This document shows, piece by piece, positions 1 to 9,176 of a stretch of 51,515 bases of DNA. The DNA lies in assembly GCF_000425345.1 (NCBI RefSeq), contig NZ_AUDG01000030.1, forward strand, positions 1 through 51,515, read 5' to 3'. This stretch comes from Rheinheimera baltica DSM 14885 (GTDB lineage Bacteria > Pseudomonadota > Gammaproteobacteria > Enterobacterales > Alteromonadaceae). Positions within the stretch are counted from its first letter, which is position 1. Every line of letters starts with the position of its first letter. Under the pieces are notes generated by a model. It made no database searches. It was not told where the DNA came from and worked only from the letters and a program-made list of their open reading frames with translations. The position numbers and the translations under genes were made by a program.

Positions 1-213
1 GCCTTTTTTAGACCACAAGTTAAAACGCCGGTAGATGGCGCTCCAATCTCCAAAAGTTTCTGGCACATCGCGCCATGGGCAACCGACCCGCATCCGGTAC
101 AAAATGCCTTCGAAAGTATTTCTGTGTTCCGGTTTGTCATAAATGCGGCCTGTTTTAAGCATCAATCTGATTAGCTTTGACCAGCACTCGTCTGTTAACA
201 TTGTCCTTGGCAT
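1..213 (-). CDS. IS5-family transposase, N-terminal part (cut by window edge)
   Basis: Reading leftward from an ATG at 211-213, 71 codons are open to the window edge. The product begins MPRTMLTDECWSKL and continues with a GCPWRDVPETFGDWSAIYRR segment. That segment is the DUF4096-type N-terminal domain of IS5-family (IS427-like) DDE transposases, which precedes the catalytic domain. The catalytic part lies outside the window, so intactness cannot be judged. The terminal repeat is probably in 214-300, where GGGCTGGTACAATT (minus strand, about 249-262) is a candidate end, but the partner repeat is not visible. The element abuts the 3' end of tamB without entering it. Confidence 0.8.
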   Translation of the reverse strand, partial: MPRTMLTDECWSKLIRLMLKTGRIYDKPEHRNTFEGILYRMRVGCPWRDVPETFGDWSAIYRRFNLWSKKG

Positions 214-301
214 GATGGGTTGTCATGGTTAGTTTTTGGCGAAAGTAATTGTACCAGCCCATCATGCTGTCTAATAATCCATCTCGAAAGATCAACAAGC
301 C

Positions 302-3300
302 CTAATCAAACTCAAATTTGTAGAGTAAGTCTACAGCCTCATCCAAGCCTGAAACGGCTTCCAGATATAATCGCCGCATTACACGATAACGCAGAGTAAA
401 CTCTCCTACGGCATTAAAAATGCCGTAGCCGTATTTAACCTGTAAATCGCGGGATAGATAGCCACTGACTGTCACCTTAGAATCATCGCCCGCGCCGGCG
501 GTGTCTAACGTGAGATTCTGTAAGCCAAATGCCTCACCTATTTCACCTACAACCTTGCTACTTGATGCGAGTGTCATACCGATCAGGCTAGTTGTTATTG
601 CATTGCCTGAGCTACCTGAGCCGCTTTCCATATCTCGTCCCAACAATAAATACGACAGTGCATTAGCCTGTGCTTTTGCCGGTTCTGAAAATATTGCAAC
701 GCTAAGATCATCCACCGAACCATTAACCCGGATACCGGCAATAACATCGTCTTCCATATTTTCTGGATTGCGTATGGCTTCAATGTTCAAGAAGGGTTGA
801 TCAGATGGTCCATTGAAAGTCATTTTACCTTTGCGGATCAGCAAATCTTGGCCATAGGCGCGGAACGTACCGTTGCGTAAATTGACATCACCATGCACCA
901 ACAGCGGTTGTTGTGCTTGCTGGCGCACACGAAGGTTACCGTTTAACAACGTTTTTAAACCAAAAGCGGATAGTTTGACGTTGTTTCCAAGCAACACATT
1001 GATATCTGTTTCGAACATAAAAGTCGATTTAGCATTTTGCGGTAACGGCTGTAGTTGGGTATCCACTAATATCACGTCGTCAGACAGCTCTATCGCCTCT
1101 TTGGGCAGGCTATTGATATTGATTGTTGCTGTCGGAATATTTACTGTACCGGTCAGGCGTGTTAGCTGAGGGCTGGCGTGCAGAGTTAAGTCGGGCGCTA
1201 GTTGTAATCTGGCTTGCGGAACCTGCAATTTAAGCGTATCACCCTTAATATTAACCGATGCCTGCCAATCCGATAGTTGCTGCCAGCTTGCGCTACCAGT
1301 AATGTCGATTCGGCCACTGGGCGTGTCGAGTAGGCCTGCCATTTTAGCTTCCTGGCCAGCAAATGTTAATGCAATCTCGGCATTGTCGATATCAGCCGGT
1401 GCTAGCTTGCCTTTAATTCGTCCCTGGCTAAGGTTGATATCACCGGTAACTTCTGGTGTATCCACGTTTCCTGCCAACTTTATATCGCTTGATAGCACAC
1501 CGCTGAGTTCTGTTAACTCCCCCAACAGAGGTTGTAAAAACTGTAGGGTGAACTGGCGTAACTTCAACTCGCCTTGCAATTGCCGGCTACCTTGTTGCAG
1601 TCCGCTAATTTTCACATCACTATTCAGTGTCGATTCGTCGTTAAAATTGATATGTAGTGTATTGTTAATGTTATCGTTAGCCAAAGCGCTGGAGAGCGTG
1701 AGTTGGCGCCAGTCTAACCTTAACGGTTTATCCAGCTGCTGACTAAAACCTCCTGCTTTACCGGTCAGGTTTAGCGTAGCCTTGGGAAGTGAATTCTTCT
1801 GCCAGTTCGCGGTTAACTGCGCATTTATATCGCCGTTAAGGGCAGTACCGTAAGGCATTAATTCAGCGAGTGTGTCTAAATCAAACTCCGTAATGTGAAG
1901 TGCTAAATCAAACTTAGATTCACTGATACTTAGGGGCTTGGTTAGGCAGATATTACTATCTTGCTGTTGCCAGCAATGTGCTGCAAGTTCAAAGCGTTGC
2001 TGCTGCAGCGAAAACTGCATCGGCGCTGTTTTCTGTAGCTGCCAGGCACCCAGTAAACTGTTTATTTTTGCCTGTAGCAATTCACCTTGCCAATGCTGTT
2101 GGTCAGAAGACAGCGAGCCAGCTAGCGCAAGTTCAGCTTGATGTTCCTGACTTATCAACGCCATATTAAGCTGATGCTGCTGCTCATTTCCGTTTAGAGT
2201 TAGACTAAATTGCTGCAGTAATTGGTGTTGGTATTTTGCATCACTGGCGTCAATGCTAATGATTACATTGTATTTTCTGGCATTATCCAGCCATATGTCA
2301 GACGTTAGGCTTAATTGCGTAATGCTAAGGTCTTGCCACAGCAGGTTGTCAATGTTTAATGCGCCATTAAACTTTGGCTGTGCACGTGGCCCACTGAGTG
2401 TAAATTGACCATCTACTGCTCCGCCTTCTGCATTAAGTGACTGTTTTAAATCAGGAATATCGACATTAATTTGCAGTTGCCAGTCTTGTTGCAAGCGCCC
2501 CTGTACGGATACGGCATTGTCAGCATGTCGCAGTGTTAAACCCGGGGTGCTGAACTGATAATCTCCCGTGCCGCTGCTATCTTCGGCATAAAAAGTGCCA
2601 TCCAGGTTAAATATATAGTCACGTAAGGTGCCATCTAACTTCAATTGGTTTAACGCTATTTGCCAACTATTGTCGGCGGTGAGCTGGCCGGTAAAATGCA
2701 TCGAGCCATTGAGTAAGCCGGAATATTCTGGCCAGTAAGCGCCGGGTTTTACCTGTTTTACTGTGGCCTGCCCCTGCCATTGAATACCGTTTTGCCAATC
2801 AAGATGTGCGCTGGTGGTAATTTGCCCGTCTAATGTCTTTAAAAGCAGTTGTTCAATTTCAACACCATTAAGCCCGGCCGTGCCGGCAAATTCAGCGTTA
2901 ACATTAGGCGCACTATTAGCAATTGCATCAGTATGACCACTAAAAAGGCTACGCTGCAAGTCACCGTGTAATGCAAACTCAGTGCCTTGCAATACAATAT
3001 CTGGCTGTGAAGACACAATGGGCCATTGTACTTTATCGCTATACACCTTTAATTGATGTGGTAGGTCGGGTTGCAATAAGTTAAGTGTTGCATCAAGCGT
3101 TGCAGCAACAGGCCCGGTAGAACGGGCGCTAAGATTGAGCGTTGCCAGATCACCGTTTGAAGTTAGTGAAAGCTGTTGGCCGTTGAGATCAGCGTTGGTC
3201 AGTAACAACCTAACATCGGCTTGAAGTGAATACGGCCCTGTTGTCGTTACTGCGGCGTTGGCATGCAATGTTGCGTCGGTATGAAAGGCATCCAGTTGCA

Positions 3301-4087
3301 GTATTTGTAGTTGTTGTTGCTGCCATTGTAACGATAGGTTTAGTTCCGTGAGGTGTTGTTTACGACCTTGTTGGACCAATGTCGCATCGCGCACCGTAAA
3401 GTGGTCGATAAATAGCCGCATTGGCATAGTAAGTTCGGGTAACACCAGTGGTTGATAACGAAATGGCACAGTGTCAGGCGTTTTTGGTTGCTCAGGTAAG
3501 GTTAGTCGGACTTGCTCAAAGGTTGGCCGGCTAAGCTGAATTTTATCCCCCCATGCGGCGAGCCCCGTATTAAAGCCCTGCCATGTTAACTGCATTGACG
3601 GGGTCGTAACGATGGCATCGTCAACCGTAAATTGTGTGATAGTGAGTGGGAAGGGTAACCATAACGAGGGGATAGTTGCTGCTGTGCTTGGGGCTTCCTC
3701 TTTGAAGGTACCGTGGTTAGTGGTACTGTCATTAGCTAAGACCGTCAATGTTAAGCCTGATAGCGATAGCCTTTCTACACAAGCAGACAAGCTAAGCAAA
3801 CAGCGGCTGTTAATCTGCAATGCAGAGCGCTGCAAGGTAAACTCAATATTATTTTGTTGGAAACGTATATTGTGTAGTACATGCCCGCCAAGCAAACTTC
3901 CGCTGCTACTTTCTACGGTAAATCCTTCAACCAGGTGCTCGGCCAGCCATAGATTTAGTCGCAAGCCCGGTGCACTAAACAATAATGAGGCAACTAGCAG
4001 AAGCAACAGTAGAATAGGCAGGACAACTGTCCAGTGCATCCATTTCAGGCTGCGTCTAGTGAGATGTGTAGTGCGTTGCCAATTCAT
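302..4087 (-). CDS. tamB: Translocation and assembly module subunit TamB
   Basis: This 1261-residue protein has one N-terminal membrane anchor (about residues 17-36, Leu/Val-rich) and a long, low-complexity, beta-rich periplasmic body. It ends in the TamB/DUF490 C-terminal domain, with motifs such as GTFRAYGQDLLIRKGKMTFN and LTLRYRVMRRLYLEA. The length is typical for the family. TamB spans the periplasm as a beta-taco and works with TamA; the family is implicated in autotransporter insertion and in anterograde phospholipid transport. The ATG overlaps the tamA stop by 4 nt (ATGA), indicating translational coupling. Only about 90 bp of possible IS DNA separates its stop from the IS5 transposase, and no terminator is visible there. 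Confidence 0.95.
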   Translation of the reverse strand: MNWQRTTHLTRRSLKWMHWTVVLPILLLLLLVASLLFSAPGLRLNLWLAEHLVEGFTVESSSGSLLGGHVLHNIRFQQNNIEFTLQRSALQINSRCLLSLSACVERLSLSGLTLTVLANDSTTNHGTFKEEAPSTAATIPSLWLPFPLTITQFTVDDAIVTTPSMQLTWQGFNTGLAAWGDKIQLSRPTFEQVRLTLPEQPKTPDTVPFRYQPLVLPELTMPMRLFIDHFTVRDATLVQQGRKQHLTELNLSLQWQQQQLQILQLDAFHTDATLHANAAVTTTGPYSLQADVRLLLTNADLNGQQLSLTSNGDLATLNLSARSTGPVAATLDATLNLLQPDLPHQLKVYSDKVQWPIVSSQPDIVLQGTEFALHGDLQRSLFSGHTDAIANSAPNVNAEFAGTAGLNGVEIEQLLLKTLDGQITTSAHLDWQNGIQWQGQATVKQVKPGAYWPEYSGLLNGSMHFTGQLTADNSWQIALNQLKLDGTLRDYIFNLDGTFYAEDSSGTGDYQFSTPGLTLRHADNAVSVQGRLQQDWQLQINVDIPDLKQSLNAEGGAVDGQFTLSGPRAQPKFNGALNIDNLLWQDLSITQLSLTSDIWLDNARKYNVIISIDASDAKYQHQLLQQFSLTLNGNEQQHQLNMALISQEHQAELALAGSLSSDQQHWQGELLQAKINSLLGAWQLQKTAPMQFSLQQQRFELAAHCWQQQDSNICLTKPLSISESKFDLALHITEFDLDTLAELMPYGTALNGDINAQLTANWQKNSLPKATLNLTGKAGGFSQQLDKPLRLDWRQLTLSSALANDNINNTLHINFNDESTLNSDVKISGLQQGSRQLQGELKLRQFTLQFLQPLLGELTELSGVLSSDIKLAGNVDTPEVTGDINLSQGRIKGKLAPADIDNAEIALTFAGQEAKMAGLLDTPSGRIDITGSASWQQLSDWQASVNIKGDTLKLQVPQARLQLAPDLTLHASPQLTRLTGTVNIPTATININSLPKEAIELSDDVILVDTQLQPLPQNAKSTFMFETDINVLLGNNVKLSAFGLKTLLNGNLRVRQQAQQPLLVHGDVNLRNGTFRAYGQDLLIRKGKMTFNGPSDQPFLNIEAIRNPENMEDDVIAGIRVNGSVDDLSVAIFSEPAKAQANALSYLLLGRDMESGSGSSGNAITTSLIGMTLASSSKVVGEIGEAFGLQNLTLDTAGAGDDSKVTVSGYLSRDLQVKYGYGIFNAVGEFTLRYRVMRRLYLEAVSGLDEAVDLLYKFEFD

Positions 4088-5814
4088 ATTTCAGGCCCTA
4101 GCGAAAAATGCAGTTGAAATGCGCTTTCGCCGTTGGGTTTATCAAGACCAAAGCCAAAATCCAGTCTAACCGGGCCAATAGGGGAGGCCCAGAGCACACC
4201 TGCACCCAAACCGCGCACCCAGTCGGGTGTATCATCCCAGGCGCTACCATAATCAGTAAACGCGGCAAGCCACCAATTGCCTGTTAACCGGTATTGATAT
4301 TCTACCGTACCAGTTAACATGTAACGGCCACCGGTAAGTTCGCCTGCTTCATTTCGCGGCGCAACCGACTCATAGCCATAGCCTCTGATACTATTATCTC
4401 CGCCGGCAAAAAAGCGCAATGAAGGCGGTAGGTTTAACAGCGTCTCCATTAAAATGGCACCACCATCGAGTCGGGTGACAAAGCGATGATTGTCACCCGC
4501 ATTGCCTATCCAACCTGCGCGGCCACGAAGCCGGACAAAACTGGCATCAGAACCCCAGGCTTCATTCGATACTTCAACCCGCAAAGACAGTCTGTCAGCT
4601 GAGTAGGGCAAAGCGCCGCCTTTTCGCCTGCTGCGGCTATAGCTGATCCCAGGCATAATCAGGCTGATGTTGTCGCGCTGATCAGCTTGTATAAAGTCTT
4701 CATAAAGCCAGCGGATGGATGCTGTACGATACCAGTCATCACTGATTAACCAGTAACGCTCAAGCAACAGATTCAATTCCTGACTTTCAGTGTCATCACG
4801 ATCACGATGTCGAAACCCGAGTTGCAATTGATAAAAATCTGTGGCTACCGACGCCAGAGGCAACTTGTATCCGGCCTCAATGCTTTGCTCTTTTTCAGAC
4901 ACGGACAAGTCCGAACGTAGGCTATGTCCTGCCTTATTTAGCCAGGGCTTTAACCAGTTTAACTTTAATCGTGGTCCGTCATTAGTCGAGTAGCCAATAC
5001 CGGTTTCAATGATATTTCGACGCTCAGGTTCCAGTGTAACTTTAATAGGTAAAGCAAACTGGGTCATATTATCTGTTTCTCCCTCAACCAAAATAGAGGA
5101 AAACCAGGCGCTTGCAGCGAGTGCTTGATTTAATTCACCTAATTTACTAGCTTGGTACTTGTCTCCAGTGGAAAATGGAAGCATAGACTGCAAGCGTGCC
5201 GTTTCAATTTGGTTGCCTTCAAAACGCACTTCACCAAATTGATAACGGCTGCCGGCATCAAAATGTACATGCACAAATGCCTGATTAAGCTCTGCAGCAA
5301 CGTCAATTCGGGTTAGGCGAAACTGTGCGTCAAAATAGCCTTTTCGCAGTGCCAGATTTTGCAAGGCACGCTTAAAACCCTCGTATTGACCATGATGTAA
5401 AACTTGACCTTTGGCAGGGCCTTGTTGTTGCAGATTTTGTATAAAATCAGCATCGGAGGACGCCTCGCCAAGTAACTGAATATCAGCCTGTGCAATACGA
5501 ACGGGTTCTCCGGCTTCAATATTTACTGTTAAAGCATGTGGTGATTCGGGAGAGGCATCTATGCTAATTTTACTATGGTAATACCCCAATGCTTCTAACG
5601 CTGTTCGGGACTCTTGTTCCAGTTCAGTATAAAAGCGCATTCCGGCGCTAAATTCGGTGTCACGAAATTTTTGCAAATAAATGTCTACATTCGCTTTTAA
5701 CGGGCCCTTAACGCCTTTTATTTGCAGTGTTAACTTAGCCTGTGCAATAGCCATACCGCTTACTGTTAACATGGTTAGCAGCAACGTACTATTGAGCAAG
5801 CGGGTCATCGACAT
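4084..5814 (-). CDS. tamA: Outer-membrane Omp85-family protein TamA
   Basis: This 576-residue protein has a signal peptide (cleavage likely after about residue 25, SGMAIAQA), then three POTRA-type domains (roughly residues 27-265) and a 16-strand Bac_surface_Ag barrel. The barrel shows the Omp85 hallmark FFAGGDNSIRGYGYESVAPR and ends in a terminal beta-signal strand (FQLHFSLGPEI). TamA is the outer-membrane partner of TamB. It is the first gene of the tamA-tamB pair. MSM at the start leaves a choice of ATGs six bases apart; neither has a clear Shine-Dalgarno sequence. Confidence 0.95.
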   Translation of the reverse strand: MSMTRLLNSTLLLTMLTVSGMAIAQAKLTLQIKGVKGPLKANVDIYLQKFRDTEFSAGMRFYTELEQESRTALEALGYYHSKISIDASPESPHALTVNIEAGEPVRIAQADIQLLGEASSDADFIQNLQQQGPAKGQVLHHGQYEGFKRALQNLALRKGYFDAQFRLTRIDVAAELNQAFVHVHFDAGSRYQFGEVRFEGNQIETARLQSMLPFSTGDKYQASKLGELNQALAASAWFSSILVEGETDNMTQFALPIKVTLEPERRNIIETGIGYSTNDGPRLKLNWLKPWLNKAGHSLRSDLSVSEKEQSIEAGYKLPLASVATDFYQLQLGFRHRDRDDTESQELNLLLERYWLISDDWYRTASIRWLYEDFIQADQRDNISLIMPGISYSRSRRKGGALPYSADRLSLRVEVSNEAWGSDASFVRLRGRAGWIGNAGDNHRFVTRLDGGAILMETLLNLPPSLRFFAGGDNSIRGYGYESVAPRNEAGELTGGRYMLTGTVEYQYRLTGNWWLAAFTDYGSAWDDTPDWVRGLGAGVLWASPIGPVRLDFGFGLDKPNGESAFQLHFSLGPEI

Positions 5815-6020
5815 AAGAAGAGTGTTGTCCTGAAAATCATGAAAAAAGCAAAAGCGAGCCTATTACGGCTCAGACATGGCGTTACTGTATACCAGCTTGC
5901 ATAAACGGGTACTGAATACTGGAGTTGTTATTTCAGCGTTTTATATCGTCACCTAAATTCAGTTATACTGCCCACACATATAAGATGGTAACAAATGCTG
6001 TCAAGAACAAGGCCCTAGAG

Positions 6021-7136
6021 ATGAAGAATGTGGTTATTAGCGGTTCTGGCTTATATACACCAGCGCAGACGATTACAAATGAGGAGCTGGTGTCCAGCTA
6101 CAATCAGTATGTTGATCAGTTTAATCAGGAAAATGTCAACGGGATTGCTGAAGGTGACGTCACAAGCTTGGAGCATTCCAGCTGCGAATTTATTGAAAAA
6201 GCCTCTGGCATTAAATCCCGCCACGTGTTGTACAAAGACGGTATTCTTGACCCCGCTATTATGCGTCCGGTGTTTGAACGACGTAATGAAGATCAACTGC
6301 CAGAAATGGTTGAAATGGCGTTGGTTGCCGCGCATGAAGCCATGGCTCAAGCAAACAAAACAGCAGCTGATATCGATTTAATTATTTGTGCCGCGTCCAA
6401 CATACAACGGCCGTATCCTGCGTTATCTATTGAATTACAACAACAACTGGGTGCTGCAGGCTATGCATTCGATATGAATGTGGCCTGTTCGTCTGCAACG
6501 TTTGCTATTAGTAATGCCGTAAATGCCATTCGAGGTGGTACCGCCAAAGTGGTATTGGTGGTTAACCCTGAATTTGCTTCACCTCAGGTGAACTATCGTA
6601 GCCGCGACAGTCATTTTATCTTTGGCGATGTGTGTACTGCGACCATTATTGAAGGCGAAGACACCTGCAGCAGTGACAATGCGTGGCGAATTAACGGTAT
6701 GCGATTAAAAACAGAGTTTTCCAACAACATACGATGCGATGTGGGTTATACCGAGCATTGTTTGCCCGCAGATCCGATGGTGCCTTTTTTTAAACAACAA
6801 GGCCGAAAAGTGTTCAAAGAGCTACTGCCAATCGTAGCCGATGTTATTCTTGGTGAGATGGCCGCGCAACACGTTGCCCCTGAGCAATTAAAACGATTGT
6901 GGTTGCATCAAGCCAATATCAATATGAATATTTTTGCGGCGAAAAAGATACTGGGCCGAGATCCTTTGCCCGAAGAGGCGCCACTGGTTTTGGACACGTA
7001 TGCTAATACAGCTTCGGCAGGTTCAATTATTGCATTTCATAAAAATAAACAAGGGCTCAACGCGGACGATTTTGCCATTTTATGTTCGTTTGGTGCCGGA
7101 TATTCAGTGGGGTGTTTAGTATTACAAAAGTGCTAA
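6021..7136 (+). CDS. Beta-ketoacyl-ACP synthase III family protein (FabH-like)
   Basis: This thiolase-fold condensing enzyme has the FabH triad: Cys156 in NVACSSATFA, His296 in LWLHQANIN and Asn329 in TYANTASAGS, plus the C-terminal SFGAGYSVG glycine motif. At 371 residues it is about 50 longer than E. coli FabH. It resembles the stand-alone KAS III paralogs of Pseudomonas and Alteromonadales rather than the FabH of the fab operon, and no fatty-acid genes are adjacent. It probably condenses an acyl-CoA with malonyl-ACP; the substrate is unknown. The frame is open upstream to 5925, but MKNVVISGSGLYTP is the family-like start and is preceded by AAGG about 8 nt upstream. Confidence 0.85.
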   Translation: MKNVVISGSGLYTPAQTITNEELVSSYNQYVDQFNQENVNGIAEGDVTSLEHSSCEFIEKASGIKSRHVLYKDGILDPAIMRPVFERRNEDQLPEMVEMALVAAHEAMAQANKTAADIDLIICAASNIQRPYPALSIELQQQLGAAGYAFDMNVACSSATFAISNAVNAIRGGTAKVVLVVNPEFASPQVNYRSRDSHFIFGDVCTATIIEGEDTCSSDNAWRINGMRLKTEFSNNIRCDVGYTEHCLPADPMVPFFKQQGRKVFKELLPIVADVILGEMAAQHVAPEQLKRLWLHQANINMNIFAAKKILGRDPLPEEAPLVLDTYANTASAGSIIAFHKNKQGLNADDFAILCSFGAGYSVGCLVLQKC

Positions 7137-7152
7137 CAGGTCGCAGATAAAC

Positions 7153-7178
7153 AAAAGGGCGCTGCGGCGCCCTTTTTC
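7153..7178. terminator. Bidirectional intrinsic terminator
   Basis: AAAAGGGCGC (7153-7162) and GCGCCCTTTT (7167-7176) form a perfect 10-bp stem with a TGCG loop and end in a T run. An A run at the left gives a T run for minus-strand transcripts. It lies between the convergent ketoacyl synthase and CBM48 genes and should stop both. Confidence 0.9.
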
Positions 7179-7192
7179 TATTGCGTTAGCAT

Positions 7193-7501
7193 CTAAAGTC
7201 GAACGACAGAGTTGTTATCGTAAGATACCGGCGAGGGTTGGTAACTGTCAGCCGCTTCATCATTTAGCCAGGTACCGCCATTGACCAGGTAGCGAAACTG
7301 GTATTCTTTGTTTTTTTCCAAATTTAACGTTGCAGTAAAGTCACCCGATTTACTTTTTTTCATCGGTAATGCTTGCGGATCCCAGTCGTTAAACTCTCCA
7401 AGCAAAGCGACGTTCTCTATTTTCTCCAGCCTCTGTGCAGGTAGGGTAAAAGTGACTTTGCACAGCGGTTTGGTTTTTAGATATTGCTTATTAATACTCA
7501 T
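7193..7501 (-). CDS. Stand-alone isoamylase early-set (CBM48/E-set) domain protein
   Basis: The 102-residue product is almost entirely one glycogen-binding-like Ig fold. KVTFTLPAQR, ALLGEFNDWDP, MKKSKSGDFTATLNL and YQFRYLVNGGTWLNDEAAD follow the CBM48 / AMPK-beta pattern. There is no signal peptide and no catalytic domain, so it is likely a cytosolic glycan- or glycogen-associated accessory protein. The start at 7501 is chosen because GAGGGA lies about 6 nt upstream; the frame is open 11 codons further. A candidate promoter on the minus strand is TTGCAC (7630-7635), 17 bp, TATGGT (7607-7612). Confidence 0.75.
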   Translation of the reverse strand: MSINKQYLKTKPLCKVTFTLPAQRLEKIENVALLGEFNDWDPQALPMKKSKSGDFTATLNLEKNKEYQFRYLVNGGTWLNDEAADSYQPSPVSYDNNSVVRL

Positions 7502-7534
7502 AATTATTCCCTCAACATAATGGTTAAAATTCAA

Positions 7535-7940
7535 TACGTCTGTCAGTGTCTTTGAAATTATGCGGTTTTATTATGGTGAAAATATGAACATGCCGCTGGT
7601 TGAAATACCATAGGGAATTTTCTTATCCAGTGCAAATAATAGTTTGAGTGAACGATATAACTGATTTTAATGATACATAAAGCGAAACTTTTTAAGTGCA
7701 GTTGTAACAAGATATTACTTAAATGTGTTTTCAGCAGGATGGGGATGCAGACGGTTTTTGTCTTTTTGTTGTGTTCAAAGCTTGAAAACACTGGGGGTGA
7801 TGATGCCAACCTGCAATGATCTTATGCATCAACTGTCCGGGTTTGCCAGCCTAACCTAAACTCTACAGATACAAAGCGTAACATTCAGTAGGTTACTTTA
7901 ATAGGTAAGCGTTTTAGTATAGCGCTAAGTAAATAGCATC
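7535..7940. other. Divergent intergenic region, no gene seen
   Basis: About 400 bp of AT-rich DNA separate the minus-strand CBM48 gene from the RND operon. It should hold both promoters. Only the minus-strand TTGCAC-17-TATGGT pair (7607-7635) stands out. An 83-codon minus-strand frame at 7558-7809 has no recognisable features and is not called. No hairpin or repeat of note was seen. Confidence 0.6.
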
Positions 7941-7952
7941 ATGGAAATTGTC

Positions 7953-9173
7953 ATGGCATCAAAAGTTATCAAAATTGCAGTTCCAGTCGTCATCATTGTG
8001 TTGGCTGTGGTGGCATCAAGCGCCCTAATAAGTATGCGTAAACCACCTGAGAAAAAAGAGGAGCAGCGTCAGTCTGTTCTGGTTAATGCTGAGACTATCC
8101 AAACCGAAGATTTGGTCTATAAAATTCGGTCGCAAGGTACCGTAAAACCGCGTTTAGAAACTAATTTAAGTTCTGAGGTTAATGGACGCATTGTTGAGGT
8201 GGCGGACAATTTTATCGAGGGCGGTTTTTTTAACGAAGGCGATTTACTGGTTCGGGTAGAGCAATCTGACTATTTAACCAATGTAAAGGCAGCACAGGCG
8301 AGTTTAGCTAATGCGCAAGCGGCTTTAGAGGAAGAAAAAGCCCGTGGTCGTGTAGCAGAAGAAGAATGGCGTTCATTTACTGATGGAACGGCGCCAGAAT
8401 TAGGATTACGCCGCCCGCAATTAGCCAGTGCACTAGCAACCGTTCGTTCTGCTGAGGCAGAGTTAGAGCGTGCAAACCGTGATTTGGCCCGCACCGAAAT
8501 CAGAGCCCCATACGCAGGTTTGGTGAAAAGCCGAAATGCAAACCTGGGACAGTTCATTACCCGTGGTAGCAGTGTCGGCACCATTTATGGCACTGATGTA
8601 GCCGAAATTCGCTTACCATTAACGGACAATGATGCAGGTTTTATTCAGCTACCCGACTTTGCAGACGATTCAGTTAAGCCTGATGTCACACTTACCGCTA
8701 CGGTTTCTGGTGAAGTGGTGCAGTGGCCTGCGAAATTAGTGCGTACAGAGGGTGTTTTAGATGAACGCAGCCGCGTTATCTATGCGGTAGCGCAAGTGCA
8801 AGACCCGTATCAGCGTAATTCGCCAGACAAAACACCGCTTCGCTTTGGCCGCTTTGTTCAGGCAGAGATTCTGGGTGATGCCACAACCAATGTTATTGTA
8901 GTGCCGCGCTATTTGTTATTAGCACAGCAACAGGTTTTGGTGGTTGATAAAGATAGTCAACTGCAGTTCCGGCCTGTTGTTTTAGAGCGCAGTGACGAAC
9001 GTCATGCCTATGTACGCAGTGGTTTTTTAGACGGTGACCGCTTAGCCGTGTCTGCTATTGCTAACCCACTGGCTGGAACTGTGGTGCGTGTTTCGGGCGA
9101 CACGGATGAACAGGTTGCCGACGACGCCGCTTCAGAGGAGGCCACAGCGCTTACCAGTCAGGTAAAGGAGTAA
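7953..9173 (+). CDS. RND efflux membrane fusion (periplasmic adaptor) protein
   Basis: HlyD/MexA-type adaptor. It has an N-terminal hydrophobic anchor (about residues 5-24), a lipoyl half (SSEVNGRIVEVADNFIEGGF), an Ala/Glu-rich alpha-hairpin (LANAQAALEEEKAR to ERANRDLARTEIRAPYAG), the second lipoyl half, and beta-barrel and membrane-proximal domains. It would link the downstream inner-membrane pump to an outer-membrane TolC-type channel, which is not encoded here. The start MASKVIKI is preferred because GGAAA lies about 7 nt upstream; an in-frame ATG four codons earlier (7941) has no ribosome site. Confidence 0.9.
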   Translation: MASKVIKIAVPVVIIVLAVVASSALISMRKPPEKKEEQRQSVLVNAETIQTEDLVYKIRSQGTVKPRLETNLSSEVNGRIVEVADNFIEGGFFNEGDLLVRVEQSDYLTNVKAAQASLANAQAALEEEKARGRVAEEEWRSFTDGTAPELGLRRPQLASALATVRSAEAELERANRDLARTEIRAPYAGLVKSRNANLGQFITRGSSVGTIYGTDVAEIRLPLTDNDAGFIQLPDFADDSVKPDVTLTATVSGEVVQWPAKLVRTEGVLDERSRVIYAVAQVQDPYQRNSPDKTPLRFGRFVQAEILGDATTNVIVVPRYLLLAQQQVLVVDKDSQLQFRPVVLERSDERHAYVRSGFLDGDRLAVSAIANPLAGTVVRVSGDTDEQVADDAASEEATALTSQVKE

Positions 9174-9176
9174 GGT

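Noticed and set aside
3612..4169. 185-codon plus-strand frame across the tamA-tamB junction
   Set aside because: It is antisense to two clear genes and shows no domain features.
5845..5875. Hairpin GAGCC / GGCTC with T-rich tail in the tamA leader
   Set aside because: The stem is only 5 bp and the T run is interrupted by GC, so it is too weak to call as an attenuator.
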